A stretch of DNA of 64,000 nucleotides from Linanthus parryae (Eukaryota; Streptophyta; Magnoliopsida; Ericales; Polemoniaceae). The position numbers were made by a program, and so were the translations under genes. The notes beneath the pieces were generated by a model that was given only the letters and a program-made list of their open reading frames with translations, made no database searches and was not told the DNA's origin. Positions 10,879 to 22,209 of this stretch are shown piece by piece (position 1 is the stretch's first letter; the number at the start of each line of letters is the position of its first letter). The DNA is taken from contig JALGPY010000004.1 of assembly GCA_023055425.1 (NCBI GenBank), forward strand, positions 22,219,718 through 22,283,717. Direction: 5' to 3'.

Positions 10879-10906
10879 CCCCCCCCCCCCCCCCCCCCCC
10901 CCCCCC
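10879..10906. repeat. homopolymer run of about 28 C
   Basis: An uninterrupted C tract lies between the left subterminal repeats and the 5' untranslated region of the hAT transposase. Its exact length is prone to sequencing error. Confidence 0.8.
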
Positions 10907-11114
10907 TCTTCAACTCCTATAAATACCCAACCACTTCCACCATTTTTTTTTAACACTTCCTCATCAAACACTCTCCATATTTCTCACACTTCTTCACTCA
11001 AAATTCATCATACACTCTCCAATTTCTTCATCTTTCCTCACTAAAAATTATCATACACTCTCAAGTTTACAAAAATCCTCAAACTTGCTTGGTTCTCGAC
11101 GGCAAACTTCTCAT

Positions 11115-11182
11115 CTTCAATCTTCGACAAGCAACGTTTCTTCAATCTTCGACAAGAAACGCATCTTCAATCTTCGACATTT
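11115..11182 (+). repeat. short tandem repeat in hAT 5' UTR
   Basis: Three imperfect copies of a phrase of about 24 bp containing TTCAATCTTCGACAAG lie in the leader ahead of the transposase start. Confidence 0.6.
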
Positions 11183-11309
11183 CACACCTCCAAGAATTAT
11201 TCTTGGAATCTGTAAGTTTTAATTTTTGTCGTTTACTATTTTATTGTGCTCTTATTTGTGCAATATTTGTTAAACTTTATTTTTTTTCATCCAATTTTTC
11301 TAAGAAACA

Positions 11310-12872
11310 ATGGCTTCCTCTTCTCATTTCAATGACCAAAACAACCAAAACGTAGACGTAGACATGACTATTGATGATGAAATTGACATTTTATTTGGCG
11401 ACGGTGCCGCTAATAATTTTGGTGGTTTAGAGGAAAATGAGCCGAATGAAGGGCGTAATAACATAACTCGTAAGGGGGATGGTAAAAAAAGCAAACTTTG
11501 GGATCATATGGAAAAAATACCCGATGGCGTAGACGCCCAAGGTAGACCAAAATTTAGGGCCGTTTGCAATATTTGTAAAAAATCATTTGTATATCATCAC
11601 ACCGGTGGATTAGGATCCTTGAGAAAACATTTACAAAATGCACACGGACTTTTGAAAGATACACCCGCCGTAGGTGACCCTATGGTCCAAACCCAACTAG
11701 GATATGACGCATACGGTAACGTAGTTACTTTTGTCTACGATGAACCTAGGGCAAGAAAAGCAATAGCTCATTATATCACCGCCACCGAAAAACCTCTTAA
11801 TATGACCGACGACGAAGAGTTTGACACATTAGTACAAACCGCTTTTTGCCCGAGTTATAGGCATATTAGTAGACACACTATTAGGAAAGATATAATTGAT
11901 CTATATAGTGAGAGGAAAGCGGACATTATGCAAACCTTTTTAAATTCTAATTTCACAATTGCTTGCACTTCCGATATGTGGTCCGGTAGAAATGATAAAG
12001 GGTATATTTGTGTCACCGCACACTACATTGACCCAAATTGGACTTTACAAAAACGTGTTATTGCATTTCGAGAAGTTCCATATCCTCACAACGGTGCAAA
12101 CATGGGAGAAACCATAGTGTCAGTTTTTGAAGAGTGGGGTATTGATGAACGAATTACATCAATGACTTTTGACAATGCATCGGCATGTGATAGTGCGATA
12201 GACCATATGTATACTTTGATACAAACACCCTTTCACGAAAAAATTGACCATGTTCGTTGTGTATGTCACATTATCAATTTAATTGTACAAGAAGGTTTAA
12301 AACAACTAGATCAGCATGTTAGTCCTATTCGTGAAGCTATTCTCTTTATTTCTTCTTCAAACAAAAGAACCAAACTTTTTGCGGAATATTGTGAGAAAAA
12401 ACGCCAAGAAAAAAAGAAAGTTTGGGGCTGATTGTAAGACAAGATGGAACTCAACCTACTTGATGTTGAAAAGTTGTAAAGGTTATGAGACCACAATCAC
12501 ACATTTTTTTAATGAAAGTGGCCATCCCGTTTCCGTTTCAATTAATGATTGGAAGGCCGCCGCTGTCTTAAGAGATTTTCTTCAACCATTTTATAACGCA
12601 ACTACTCTTCTTTCGGGTGTTTATTATCCTTCTACTAACAACGTTATTCCACAACTAATGTTTTTAACTGAAGCTTTTAATGAGTATAGAAATAATAGTA
12701 TTTTATTCGACGCAATTGCGGACATGGAAGAAAAATTTCTCAAATATTTTGAAAGAGTCCCTATGATTTTTTGTTTGGCAAGTATTTTGGACCCAAGGCA
12801 AAAGGATGCAACCACACGTTTTATGCTACACATTTTTTTGGAAAACATGACTACCGAGTATAGAGACGTAGT
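11310..12872 (+). pseudogene. hAT transposase, N-terminal two thirds (BED finger, RNase H-like core)
   Basis: The start is the ATG at 11310 (MASSSHFNDQ). An acidic N-terminus precedes a BED zinc finger, with W64, C86-x2-C89 and H107-x4-H112, that binds DNA. Next comes the hAT RNase H-like core with ACTSDMWSGRNDKGY, MTFDNASACDSAI and CVCHIINLIVQEGL. The first frame stops at 12429-12431. A +1/-1 slip in the A7 run at 12409-12415 shifts to the frame that continues with CKTRWNSTYLMLKSC and runs to 12872. There the host frame is cut by the chromovirus LTR, and it resumes in phase at 42704. This is the ricesleeper type of plant hAT protein; cut-and-paste activity is not expected from this copy. Confidence 0.9.
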
Positions 12873-14280
12873 TGTAACACCCCGAAAATAGCCTTCCTCA
12901 GCCAGAGACCCGAGGGTGCCACTCCGTACCAGAGAGGAGCCCGGATACAAGGATGTTAAGAACGGATCTCGAGCTAACAACCAACCAATTACTAATTTAA
13001 AAGCAATTTAAAAAAAAGAAGAAATTTAGAACTAGTCTTGCCTCAACCTTGGGCACAAAGTACTAAGTGTTTAAAACCACTAATCCTTCTAAGTCGAAAG
13101 GAAAAGAAAGCATACTACTAATGAGTTCAATGATTAAACTAAGTGTTCAACTATGAATTAGACTAAGTGTGATTCGCGATCCCTTCTACGCCAAAGCCCC
13201 ATCTTCAATACCTGTGGTGCGGAAAGAAAAAGTAACACCACAGTACAAAATCAGCAATAAATACTAGTAAGAAACATCCAAGCATGTAAAACGAAGATAC
13301 GAGTTTCAAAAGTTACACTAGTTTCAAGTTTCCAATTTCACCCAAAATACACATACGGGAATTATCAATTTCCATGAATCTTTTCTCCCAAGCATCTAGT
13401 TCATCTTATATTCATACAAAACCTAATATAACATGAATTCCCACATCAAATCCAATTACTACCCACATACTATGGTCATCAAATCACTCCAATCGCTTAA
13501 TCAGACGTCTCTTCCAAACTAGGGTTTTTCCCATAACCCATGAACATGATAAACCCTAAAACTTGATTATCAATCCTAGAAATCCATGAATAATGAGCCT
13601 AACAATATCAAACTGAAAATTAAAGATAGTATGCTTCACACATGATTCGAATCAAGGGTTCAAGAGATCAAGAGATCAAAATGAACTCAAGTGATCAACA
13701 AGAGAAAAGAAAAGAAGAAACAAAACTACCCCTAGCCCGCCGCCCATGGAGGGTCGGAGGGGAGAGAGAGAGACGGACGGAAAGAGAGAAAGAAAGAGGG
13801 AAATAGAAAAAGAAGAAAAGAAAATAAATAGAGAGATTACTTGATCGGAGGAAGAGAGAGACGGGCGGCGGTGGCGATGGTTGTTGCCGTCGGGGAAGAG
13901 AGAGAGAGCCGAGAGAGTGAGAGAGAGGGTTCGGGTGAGAGAGGGAGAGACGTGAGAGAGATAGAGAGAAATAAGGAGATTGAGGGTTTTATGAGAGTTG
14001 GAAAAAAAATCAACTTCATAAGGAAGGAAACCCTCTTGAATTAGGAAACTTTACGTAGGAAGAAAAATTGGGTCAAAGACACTTTTTCCCCCTTAATTTT
14101 TGCCAAAAGACAACTACCTCCTCCAAACTCAAGTAAAAGACACTAGAACCTTTAGTTTAAAGTCACAAAGATCCCCAATTGCTAGTAATAAATTATAACC
14201 CACTCCCAATTATTACACTTAACTCCCAACACATATCATAATTACACGAAATACCCATAGCTACAAAACGGGGTATTTCA
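12873..14280 (-). repeat. 3' LTR of the chromovirus-like element
   Basis: A 1408-bp LTR whose ends TGTAACACCCCG and CGGGGTATTTCA form imperfect inverted repeats. A purine-rich (GA)n-like stretch occupies about 13755-13980. Relative to the right LTR it carries its own 30-bp stretch (13311-13340), where the other copy holds 1.63 kb. Confidence 0.9.
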
Positions 14281-14295
14281 TCCTTCCCTCCTTAC
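14281..14295 (-). other. polypurine tract of the chromovirus-like element
   Basis: On the minus strand this reads GTAAGGAGGGAAGGA immediately before the 3' LTR, the standard plus-strand primer position. Confidence 0.85.
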
Positions 14296-14570
14296 AGAAA
14301 GCTTCGTCCTCGAAGCTTAACCCAAATCCTCGAAGACTTAAAGCTAAGAATCTCCAAATCAAGAGTACAACTAATAAATGCTTTACCTAACCTTTGCATT
14401 TCGTTTCATAAACCTAATGTCACGAATGATATGCAACATACTATAAGAAGTAATGTAACAAAAACACTGTAAAACCGTAGGATTACATCCTCTCCCCCCT
14501 CGAGGAGTGACGTCCTCGGAACTCAATGTACCTCTTCAAAAAGGTGAGGGTACTTCTTTCTCATATCATC

Positions 14571-15842
14571 TTATGCTTCCCAAGTTGCCTCTTCAGTGAG
14601 GTGATTTGTCCACAAGACCTTCAAAATCTTGACACTCTTGTTATGGGTGTTCCTTGTCTTGGTGTCTAGAATCTTAACAGGATGGTCTTCATAACTCAAA
14701 GACGGGTCCAGTTCTACTGGTTCGGGATCTAATACATGGGATGCATCAGGCACGTACTTCTTCAGCTGAGATACGTGGAATACGTTGTGAACACGACCCA
14801 AATTCGATGGTAGATCCAATCGATAAGCCACTTCACCAATCTTCTCTACGACATCATATGGTTCAATAAATTTCGGGCTTAACTTCCCTTTCTGATTGAA
14901 CCTCATGACTCCATTAGTCGGTGAAACCTTAAAGAAATGCTTTTTCCCCAATTTGAAATTCCAACGGTCTCCTTTTCTGATCAGCGTATGATTTTTGCCT
15001 ATCCCGTGCTGCCTTCATTCGCTGTTGTATAAGTCTCACTTGATTTGTCATCTCCTCAATTAACTGTGGACCAATTACCATTGTCTCGCTTATTTCGTTC
15101 CAACACAGTGGTGTTCTACACTTTCTTCCATACAACACCTCATGTGGTGCCATTCCGATACTGGCATGGTGACTGTTGTTGTAGGAAAATTCTATCAAAG
15201 GTAACCTATCAACCCCTGAACCTTGAAAATCCATAACACAAGACCTTAGCATATCTTCCAAAGTCTGAATTGTCCTCTCTGTTTGTCCATCCGTAGCAGG
15301 GTGGAACGCCGTGCTAAATTTCAACTGAGTTCCCAATGCCTCCTGGAGTGCTTTCCAGAAGTGAGAAAGAAAGTTTGGATCTCTGTCGGAAACTATAGAG
15401 CTTGGTACTCCATGATACCTCACAATGTTCTTCATATACGCATCAACTCTTTGTTCCATGTTCCATGTATCTTTCATCGGAATAAACCTTGCTGTCTTGG
15501 TCATTCTGTCAACTAAGACCCAAAATCTGATTCAGTCCATTCTTTGATGTCGGTAAGGCAGTCACGAAATCCATTGAAATCGAATCCCACTTCCAATCTG
15601 GGACATCTAAGGGTTGCACTAAACCTCCCATTCTTTTATGTTCAAACTTCACCTTCTGACAAGTTAAACATCTTGCCACAAATTTCTGCTACTTCCTTTT
15701 TCATGTTTGGCCACCAAAACATCTTCTTCATGTCCTTATAAAGTTTCTCACCTCCTGGATGTACTGAGTAGGGTGTGTTGTGCGCTTCTCGCATCAACGT
15801 TTCCTTGGTTTATGCACACTTATGTGGTACACACCATCTTCC
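14571..15842 (-). pseudogene. chromovirus integrase with chromodomain-like C-terminus
   Basis: The N-terminal HHCC finger lies at about 15800-15640 (REAHNTPYSVHPGG, then WWPNMKKEVAEIC), but its CxxC half is shifted out of frame. The catalytic core follows at 15504-14929, with SIVSDRDPNFLSHFWKALQE and AFHPATDGQTERTIQTLEDM, including the expected Asp and the DGQTER region with its Glu. A frameshift near 14940 leads to 14951-14571, which holds GKLSPKFIEPYDVV, VFHVSQLKKYVPD and a terminal VKVLWTNH-like, TEEATWE-like chromodomain stretch that may guide insertion to chromatin. At least two frameshifts make it non-functional. Confidence 0.85.
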
Positions 15843-17430
15843 TTAGTAACGAATATTTCCATCCTCATGAATCTTGAAATCCTTTGCTTGAACTTCTGCT
15901 CTCTTCTTCTTTATCCTTTCCATCTTCACATCTCCTGGTTGGTTACTCCTTATCTCCTCTAAAACGTCAGGAACAACTGACATCTTCCCAAGGATATTCT
16001 TTACTCCACCTTGTTCCACAACTTCAATTTTAAGATTCCTAAACTCATTGCATAACCAGTACGGTAAAACTAGCATAGCATCTAAAGTATGGCTCGATTT
16101 TCGGCTTAACGCATCGGCTACTACGTTTTCCTTCCCTTCGTGGTATTGGATACACAAGTCATAATCCTTTATGATCTCTAAGCAACGTCTTTGCCTGTTG
16201 TTTAGCTCTTTCTGAGTGAAGATGTATTTGAGACTGCTGTGGTCCGTATACCATCTACACACAGATCCACATAAATGATGTCTCCATATCTTCAGTGCGA
16301 AAACTATTGCTGCAAGCTCTAAGTCATGCGTAGCATAGTTCTCTTCATGAACTTTCAGTTGTCTTGAAGCATAGGCAATAACCCTCCTTTCTTGCATAAG
16401 CACGCATCCTAAACCCTTCTTCGACGCGTCACTGTAAACATCAAACTCGCCAGAATCATTAGGTAAAGCTAACACAGGTGTTGTCGTCAACTTTTCCTTC
16501 AATGTCTGGAATGATTTCTCACAGTATTCGCTCCAATGACACTTTACCGTCTTCTTGGTTAGTGAAGTCAGCGGTCTAGCGATCTTCGAGAAATCTTTCA
16601 CGAAACGCCTGTAATATCCTGCTAATCCCAGAAAACTTCTTACTTCGGACACTTTCTTCGGAGTCTTCCAGTCTTTAACTGCTGAAATCTTTCCTGGATC
16701 CACGGATATCCCTTCCTTTGAGATTATGTGACCCAAAAGTGGAACATGCTTTAACCAAAACTCACACTTTGAGAGTTTAGCATACAACTTCTCATGTCTC
16801 AAAGTTTCTAACACTTCTTTGAGATGTTCTTCGTGTTCTTCCTCGCTCTTCGAGTAAATGAGGATGTCATCAATAAAGATGACTACGAACCGATCCAGAA
16901 ACGTCCTCATAACACGATTCATTAGATCCATAAATACTACAGGAGCATTAGTTAACCCAAAAGGCACAAGTGTAAACTCGTAATGTCCATACCTCGTTCT
17001 AAATGTTGTCTTCGGGATGTCCTTCTCGGTTACCCGAAGCTGGTGATACCCTGATCTCAAATCTAACTTTGAGAACACACTTGCCCCTTGTAACTGATCA
17101 AAAAATTCAACAATTCGGGGTAACGGGTACTTATTCATTATCGTCGCGCTATTCAACTCTCTAGAATCGATGCACAACCTCAAGCTTCCATCTTTCTTTT
17201 TCACGAATAGCACTGGTGCGCCCCAAGGGGACACACTTGGCCGTATGTAACCCTTTTGAAGTAGCTCTTGCAACTGATCCTTTAGTTCTTTCAACTCTAC
17301 TGGTTCCATTCTGTACGGTGCCTTTGAGATTGGAGCTGTTCCAGGTGCTAAATCGATAGTGAACTCAACTTCCCTCCTAGGTGGCATTCCTGGAATTTCT
17401 TCCGGAAACACATCGGGAAAATCCTTGACT
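15843..17430 (-). pseudogene. chromovirus reverse transcriptase and RNase H segment
   Basis: This is a long open frame (522 residues from a methionine at 17411; the frame stays open to the insertion at 17435). Residues about 40-230 are reverse transcriptase, with [12 protein letters not shown] and the active-site box FIDD at 179-182. A connection domain with [18 protein letters not shown] follows. RNase H begins at about 325 with [12 protein letters not shown] and ends with [11 protein letters not shown] near the C-terminus. The catalytic motifs look intact, so this is the best preserved part of the element. The upstream protease lies about 18.5 kb away because another retroelement is inserted between them. 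Confidence 0.9.
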
Positions 17431-17721
17431 ACCGGTGTAACACCCCGTATTTTTCCGAATATTTTTGACGTATTTTTCGTAAAATTTAAACGGCTCTTTT
17501 GAATTATATGACTAGTAGGGGAGGTAATTGTAATTTGGATAATATTATATAGTTGTGGTTGGGGGTATATTTTGTCTGTTACAAAAATCTTAGTATTTAA
17601 TACTTGTATTTTTGTATTTATACTTTACGTAGTGTATACCGTATTTTATGCTCTCTACATGTACGTATTTATACCGTATACATACCACACATTTTATACT
17701 ATATTTTATCTTATAACACTT

Positions 17722-17722
<1 letters not shown>

Positions 17723-17796
<74 letters not shown>

Positions 17797-17797
17797 T
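17723..17797. repeat. (AAT)n microsatellite
   Basis: About 25 uninterrupted AAT/TAA units in the 5' part of the solo-LTR-like element. Confidence 0.97.
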
Positions 17798-17839
17798 AAA
17801 ATATTATTTTTCCCAACTCCCCAACCCATCTGTCACATT

Positions 17840-18622
17840 TTGTGTTCTCCAACACAAACATCTCTCCCTCCTTCTCCCTCTCTCACGTCTCTCTCTCCCT
17901 CATTCTCTCCCTCTCCCTCTCTATATATCATCCCTCTCCTCCCTTCGGCAAACACACCCGAGACAACACCACCACCCCCAACGCCATCTCTCTCTGTCCC
18001 TCTCCATTCGCTGCACCACCTGCCTCCACCTCACTGCCTCTCTCCCTCCTCCTCTGGTTCGGGACGAGAGAACCCACCAAGCCACAACCCGCTGCCATCA
18101 CCAACAACGCCATCGCCACCATCACCTCCACCTCTCTCCCTCTGTCTCACCCCTCTTTGCCCAGAAACGACAACAACAACAGCAGCAGCAACGGCAACGA
18201 AGGCCGCTGCCTTCCCGACGAAAACCCACCAGAAAGTATGGCCGTCACCACCACCCTATACCTAGCTCTCTCCCTCTCTCTGCCTTCCCTCCCATCTGTC
18301 GAGCAACACCAGGAGAAGCAGCAGCAACAGCAGCGGCAACCCACTGCCGCTGCTACCACTGGAGAACCCGCCGGAGAAAACACCGACGGGAGCAACGACC
18401 ACCACCCTCATCACTCTCTGCCTTCTCCCTCATATCCCCCTGACCTCTCTCTCTCCTTCTCTAAACAACCACAGCAGCAGCAGAGGCCGCATAGCAGCGG
18501 CAGAAACGAAACTCCGCCGCGACCTCCATGGATTCCGGCGAGTTCTTCGCCGGAGTTCAACCATGACGACCCAAGCCTCCTAACCGGTACCAATCGACTC
18601 AGAGGAGTCTGAATAAGCTCCA
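17840..18622 (+). other. CT-rich then GC-rich segment of the LTR-like element
   Basis: A pyrimidine-rich stretch (about 17860-17940) is followed by CCACC/CAGCAG-rich sequence. Open frames here are low-complexity Pro/Ser/Gln/Asn runs and have no domain. I read it as LTR sequence, not a gene. Confidence 0.6.
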
Positions 18623-19952
18623 GGAGGCCTCAACCGAAGACGAGAACGACCGGAGAACGCCCAGGCAAGCTCCAACTCCGGCGACCCCGACGGCAATCTT
18701 GACCCGACCCATTTCTTCATCGTTTCTCGCGATTCTTCGACTGGGTATGCTCGAAATCTTCCCCTGAGTTGTTTTTAGTAATCAAAACCAAGTTTTAAGG
18801 CCTCGAATCCACGTTTTAATCGGTTAGTTTGAATGTTCATGTTTAGGGGGTTAAAGTGTCTTTATCAGAAACTTTTCAGGGGGTTATAATGTTGTTTCAG
18901 AAACTTTGGAGGAGACAGTTGTCATTTCAGAAACTTTTGGGTACTAAATGCAGTCTTTAATTTCAGATTTATTTATAACATTAGTTTTTATTTAATTTGA
19001 TTAGATTATTATTTATAAATTAATAAGTATATTTTTGGGGGGTATATATTATTGAAAGAAAATATAATTTGGGTTTGTAAATTAGATTAAAATTGATATT
19101 TTCTTGAGAAAAATAAAATGAGCTAGTAATATATATAGGTTGTATATTTGTTGAGATTATATTAAGTTAGAAGCTCCGATTTGTAGGTGACGATTCCGTA
19201 GACGAGAACGACTTATATGACGTGCTTGGATTTTGGTAAGTTAATATGCCTAGCCTCGCGAGCCTTTCTTTCATTTCGCGTATCGCGTGAGTTATTTGTG
19301 AAATTACTACCGTACTTGATTTATTTTAATTGTTTATTCATTTTGAAATACTCCTCTTTGAAGTCTCGTTTGAAATTGGTATCCAAATCTAAATAACAAT
19401 CCGAAAGACGAACATCTAAATGATATTGTGAAATACTTATAAAAGTGATACCCCAAGACGGACCACGTCATTGGGTTGGAAGTACGAAATTTCAAATCGT
19501 TGCCTCGGTTACCAAGAGTAGCACACCGCTCGCTTTTTGGTCGAATCTGAATATCTCTCTCAATCATACATCGATTATTTTATTATTTTGTGCCACACCG
19601 GCTTTTTGTTCGGAGCTCCTTACTCGATTCTACACCTTGGAAGAAAAATTGGTAATTATGTAAAGTGGAAAGCCGTTGTGCGTGGGTTTGTGCCATATCC
19701 CTGATACGATACATTTCTGACATATTGTGTTGGTTACTGTTATGAGATTATGAGATTATGAGGCTCTGACCTCCTTTGATTAGTTATGGTTATGAGGCGC
19801 TGTGATGCGAACCTCCTGTGATTGAGTTATGGTTGTGGTAGTGCTTTTGCACATATGAGAAAGAGGTTGTGGATTGGATATGGTCACGCCCCGTATCAAC
19901 TCGTTGCTAAAATGAATTTCTGGACTCGATTCATATTGGTATGAGATATCTT
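18623..19952 (+). repeat. first copy of a 1.33-kb tandem duplication in the LTR-like element
   Basis: It matches 20305-21829 nearly base for base. The length difference (1330 against 1525) is exactly the 187-bp MITE plus its 8-bp duplication in the second copy, so this copy preserves the empty site (near 19813-19820). Confidence 0.93.
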
Positions 19953-20029
19953 CAGAGGAGGATTTAGAAGTTACCCACACCAAAAATCGCGAAAAACGGT
20001 TAAGAATTGGGTCCGATTGAAGTTGCCGT

Positions 20030-20280
20030 CGAGGTGGGGGAATGCTCACGACACTTTGGACAGGAAAGCTTGCTAGTTGGAAGATCACATTGTATATTAT
20101 CTCACCTAAAAGTGTATTCCTTGATTTTCAAAGATTATCACTGTTTGTACTTGTATGGAAATTGTAAAAGTTATAATTTGAAGTTTTATGTTATCGATGG
20201 TTGTACTAGCTATGAACCGACGATCCTTATCCGTTCCCAATGAGGCTCATCACCTCGGGCGGAGGCATTTCCCTTGTTGT
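20030..20280 (+). repeat. 251-bp block repeated at 35639-35889
   Basis: Both copies start CGAGGTGGGGGAA and end CCCTTGTTGT and are equal in length. In the right copy the block is followed by the true LTR end; here it is followed by a 24-bp linker and the second tandem copy, so the duplication swallowed most of the LTR tail. Confidence 0.9.
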
Positions 20281-20304
20281 GTTGGAGGGAGAGATGTTTG
20301 TGTT

Positions 20305-21829
20305 GGAGGCCTCAACCGAAGACGAGAACAACCGGAGAACGCCCAGGCAAGCTCCAACTCCGGCGACCCCGACGGCAATCTTGACCCGACCCATTTCTTC
20401 ATCGTTTCTCGCGATTCTTCGACTGGGTATGCTCGAAATCTTCCCCTGAGTTGTTTTTAGTAATCAAAACCAAGTTTTAAGGCCTCGAATCCACGTTTTA
20501 ATCGGTTAGTTTGAATGTTCATGTTTAGGGGGTTAAAGTGTCTTATTCAGAAACTTTTCAGGGGGGTTATAATGTTGTTTCAGAAACTTTGGAGGAGACA
20601 GTTGTCATTTCAGAAACTTTTGGGTACTAAATGCAGTCTTTAATTTCAGATTTATTTATAACATTAGTTTTTATTTAATTTGATTAGATTATTATTTATA
20701 AATTAATAAGTATATTTTTGGGGGGTATATATTATTGAAAGAAAATATAATTTGGGTTTGTAAATTAGATTAAAATGGATATTTTCTTGAGAAAAATAAA
20801 ATGAGCTAGTAATATATATAGGTTGTATATTTGTTGAGATTATATTAAGTTAGAAGCTCCGATTTGTAGGTGACGATTCCGTAGACGAGAACGACTTATA
20901 TGACGTGCTTGGATTTTGGTAAGTTAATATGCCTAGCCTCGCGAGCCTTTCTTTCATTTCGCGTATCACGTGAGTTATTTGTGAAATTACTACCGTACTT
21001 GATTTATTTTAATTGTTTATTCGTTTTGAAATACTCCTCTTTGAAGTCTCGTTTGAAATTGGTATCCAAATCTAAATAACAATCCGAAAGACGAACATCT
21101 AAATGATATTGTGAAATACTTGTAAAAGTGATACCCCAAGACGGACCGCGTCATTGGGTTGGAAGTACAAAATTTCAAATCGTTGCCTCGGTTACCAAGA
21201 GTAGCACACCGCTCGCTTTTTGGTCGAATCTGAATATCTCTCTCAATCATACATCGATTATTTCATTATTTTGTGCCACACTGGCTTTTTGTTCGGAGCT
21301 CCTTACTCGATTCTACACCTTGGAAGAAAATTTGGTAATTATGTAAAGTGGAAAGCCGTTGTGCGTGGGTTTGTGCATATCCCTGAAACGATACATTTCT
21401 GACATATTGTGTTGGTTACTGTTATGAGATTATGAGATTATGAGGCTCTGACCTCCTTTGATTAGTTATGGTTATGAGGCGCTGTGATGCGAACCTCCTG
21501 TCAGGGGCGGAGGCAGGGATATCGAAGTAGTGCGGCACAATCATGTTTGTAAATAAAGGTGGGGCATTTTCCTAATTTTACCTAGGGCACCATTGAAAAT
21601 TTATGATAAAAATAGGGGTATTTGTGTTATTTTTCGGAACTAGGGTGCGGCACGTGCCCCACCGTGCCGCACTCTAGCTCCGCCCCTGCCTCCTGTGATT
21701 GAGTTATGGTTGTGGTAGTGCTTTTGCACATATGAGAAAGAGGTTGTGGATTGGATATGGTCACGCCCCGTATCAACTCGTTGCTAAAATGAATTTCTGG
21801 ACTCGATTCATATTGGTATGAGATATCTT
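20305..21829 (+). repeat. second copy of the tandem duplication, with a MITE inside
   Basis: It continues directly into the LINE target site at 21821-21843. The LINE therefore inserted after the duplication and into this copy. Confidence 0.93.
21502..21688. mobile_element. hAT-type MITE with visible empty site in the neighbouring copy
   Basis: A 187-bp non-coding element with terminal inverted repeats CAGGGGCGGAG / CTCCGCCCCTG and a second inner inverted pair AGTGCGGCAC / GTGCCGCACT. The 8-bp duplication CCTCCTGT (21494-21501 and 21689-21696) marks it as hAT-derived. The first tandem copy lacks the insert and carries CCTCCTGT once, which confirms both ends. Confidence 0.95.
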
Positions 21830-21838
21830 GAGATTAAA

Positions 21839-22204
21839 TTAATTTTTTTTTGGTGAAACAGAATAGAAGAAAACTACAAGAAATGTCTCACTCCCAAATC
21901 CTGCCTTGTCTGCTAACAATACAGAAAGACAGAACTGAGGTGGAGCAGAAAGTAAACAAATATCAAAACTATCACTAGAACTTTGAGCAGCTAGCAGATC
22001 AGCAAGACAATTTGCTTCCCTCCAAATGTGCTGAAGAGAGCTTTGAGAGGAAATGAGCAGTCTTCTAATGGCAAAAATTAGACCCCAGAAAGGCATAGAA
22101 GAATCACCAGACTTTACAAGATCCACAGCTTCCTTGGAATCAGTTTCCAGAATCACATTACTAATCCCAGACTTCTGAATCATAAGAAGACCTTCAAGAA
22201 TGGC
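21839..22204 (-). pseudogene. LINE ORF2, C-terminal RNase H part
   Basis: This is the 3' end of ORF2, separated from the rest by the 22210-29942 insertion. It carries the RNase H motifs ILETDSKEAVDLVK and HIWREANCLADLLA, with the second and last catalytic Asp. The frame has no stop of its own: it runs through the A tail and ends at a TAA formed with target-site sequence at 21839-21841. Confidence 0.85.
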
Positions 22205-22209
22205 CCAAA

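Noticed and set aside
17572..17829. Open frames over the AAT repeat
   Set aside because: Poly-Asn or poly-Ile products of a microsatellite.
17842..18612. Long frame with Ser/Pro/Gln/Asn-rich protein
   Set aside because: Low-complexity translation of CT- and CAG-rich LTR sequence, open in several frames and without any domain.
17436..21829. Reading the layer-3 element as a complete two-LTR retrotransposon
   Set aside because: The repeated parts do not include the LTR start, no primer site or purine tract separates them, and no coding sequence is present.
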